The notes under the pieces are model-generated. The model was not told the DNA's origin, searched no databases, and was given only the letters and a program-made list of their open reading frames with translations. This document shows positions 4,782 through 5,430 of a stretch of DNA of 5,430 nucleotides, in pieces. The position numbers were made by a program, and so were the translations under genes. The stretch spans positions 1-5,430 of the forward strand of contig JAEZGR010000289.1 of NCBI GenBank assembly GCA_023437255.1, given 5' to 3'. The DNA comes from Pseudomonadota bacterium (lineage in GTDB: Bacteria; Pseudomonadota; Gammaproteobacteria; Burkholderiales; Burkholderiaceae_B). Position 1 is the stretch's first letter, and the number at the start of each line of letters is the position of its first letter.

Positions 4782-5429
4782 CTAGGGCCGGTTTCCGGTG
4801 GGGAAGGGCCAGGAGGCGGCGGGATTGCGTGTTTTCTTGGCCGTGGTGGCTTCGGCAGTTTTCTTGGCTGCCTTGGCGCCGGCCTTGGTCGCGCTCTTCT
4901 TGACGGTCTTGCTTGCGGTGGATGTATCAGTCACCGTGGATTCCTTCTTGGACGACTTTGCTGGGGTCTTGGTGGCCTTGACCGCAGCGGCCTTGGTAGC
5001 AGACTTCTTGGCTGCCGGGGCCTTGGTTGCAGGTGCCTTGGCGGCCGACTTTGCGGGCGCCTTCTTGGCAGCAACCTTTTTGGCTGCGGTCTTCTTGGCG
5101 GTTGCCTGCTTTGCCGGAGCCTTCTTCGCGGCGGCTTTCTTGGCCGGCGCCTTCTTGGCTGCAGTCTTTGAGGTGGACCCGCCCGAAGTCGCGGCCTTGG
5201 CTGCCTTCTTGGCTACCGTTTTGGTCGCCGCCTTGGCTGCCTTTTTGGCGGTGGTTTTGGTCGCCGTCTTCTTGGCCGTTGCCTTCTTTGCTACCGATTT
5301 CTTGGCTGCCGCCTTTTTGGCCGGGGCTTTGGCCGCGCCAGCGGTTTTCTTCGCCGCCGACTTCTTCGCAGCGGTCTTCTTCGCTGCTGCCTCGCCCGCC
5401 TTCTTGGCTGCGGTCTTGCTGGTGCTGCT
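4782..5429 (-). CDS. Histone H1-like nucleoid protein, lysine/alanine-rich (5' end outside window)
   Basis: This frame runs leftward from the right edge to a TAG at 4784-4782 and shows 215 residues without its start. About 60 are lysine and only 4 are acidic; most others are Ala, Thr, Ser and Pro, arranged as (A/T)AKK and APAKK units like the C-terminal tail of eukaryotic histone H1 and of the Bordetella BpH1/BpH2 and Chlamydia Hc2 proteins. Such proteins bind DNA without strong sequence preference and help compact the nucleoid. The last 15 residues ([15 protein letters not shown]) break the pattern, with the only Trp and Phe seen. I recall similar WPFPTG tails in Burkholderiales homologues, but cannot check this. 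A ten-residue block, [10 protein letters not shown], occurs twice, 83 residues apart, and a weaker third copy follows. The gene has its own downstream terminator. Low complexity could mislead homology calls, but the uninterrupted frame and distinct tail support a real gene. Confidence 0.9.
   Translation of the reverse strand, partial: SSTSKTAAKKAGEAAAKKTAAKKSAAKKTAGAAKAPAKKAAAKKSVAKKATAKKTATKTTAKKAAKAATKTVAKKAAKAATSGGSTSKTAAKKAPAKKAAAKKAPAKQATAKKTAAKKVAAKKAPAKSAAKAPATKAPAAKKSATKAAAVKATKTPAKSSKKESTVTDTSTASKTVKKSATKAGAKAAKKTAEATTAKKTRNPAASWPFPTGNRP
5148..5426 (-). repeat. Repeated [15 protein letters not shown] module in the histone-like protein
   Basis: The exact peptide [10 protein letters not shown] is encoded at 5426-5397 and again at 5177-5148. 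Five of the ten codons differ in at most the first or third base and the last five are identical. A degenerate relative, STASKTVKK, lies at 4922-4896. The Ser-Lys pairs are 83 and then 86 residues apart. This suggests the tail grew by duplication of modules of about 83-86 residues, on top of the short AAKK-type repeats. Confidence 0.55.
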
Positions 5430-5430
5430 C

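Noticed and set aside
4604..4903. A 99-codon + strand frame between yggT and the histone-like gene
   Set aside because: It crosses a terminator, overlaps the histone-like gene in antisense and has no recognisable motif or good ribosome binding site.
4782..5429. Reading the repetitive right end as a non-coding tandem repeat or satellite
   Set aside because: One minus-strand frame is open for 216 codons with codon-level repeats, a distinct tail, a stop and a downstream terminator, which fits a histone H1-like gene.

Overview
The window is an ordinary-looking piece of bacterial chromosome with high G+C. Gene content and order point to a betaproteobacterium of the order Burkholderiales, most likely the Alcaligenaceae (Bordetella/Achromobacter relatives). 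This rests on three things: the accC–prmA–(MJ0042 zinc ribbon + DUF3426)–PfkB nucleoside kinase order, the close likeness of the kinase to the Burkholderia-type nucleoside kinase, and a lysine/alanine-rich histone H1-like protein with a WPFPTG-type tail. The assignment comes from recognising families, not from a search.

Left block, all on the + strand (1-3369): the last 58 codons of accC (biotin carboxylase), then prmA (ribosomal protein L11 methyltransferase), a membrane-anchored zinc-ribbon/DUF3426 protein of unknown role, and a PfkB-family nucleoside/adenosine-type kinase. The gaps are 68, 15 and 14 bases, so the last three genes look like one transcription unit. The 68-base accC–prmA gap holds two hairpins, the second a perfect 10-bp stem resembling an intrinsic terminator or attenuator. 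After 61 bases comes a glycine-zipper outer-membrane lipoprotein of SlyB type (3431-3928), probably with its own ribosome binding site.

Right block, on the - strand: the 3' 215 codons of a histone H1-like DNA-binding protein (4782-5429, start beyond the window), a clear intrinsic terminator (about 4677-4713), then yggT (4008-4571), an integral membrane protein. yggT converges on the lipoprotein gene. The 79-base gap between their stop codons folds on paper into a closing stem around two hairpins, one of which serves as a terminator.

The genes are housekeeping functions: fatty-acid synthesis, ribosome modification, nucleoside salvage, envelope structure and nucleoid compaction. No phage, insertion sequence, CRISPR array, tRNA or rRNA was seen, and nothing supports a new defence or mobile system. 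The points most worth a second look are the module repeat in the histone-like protein, the convergent intergenic fold, the palindrome upstream of yggT and the hairpin ahead of prmA.
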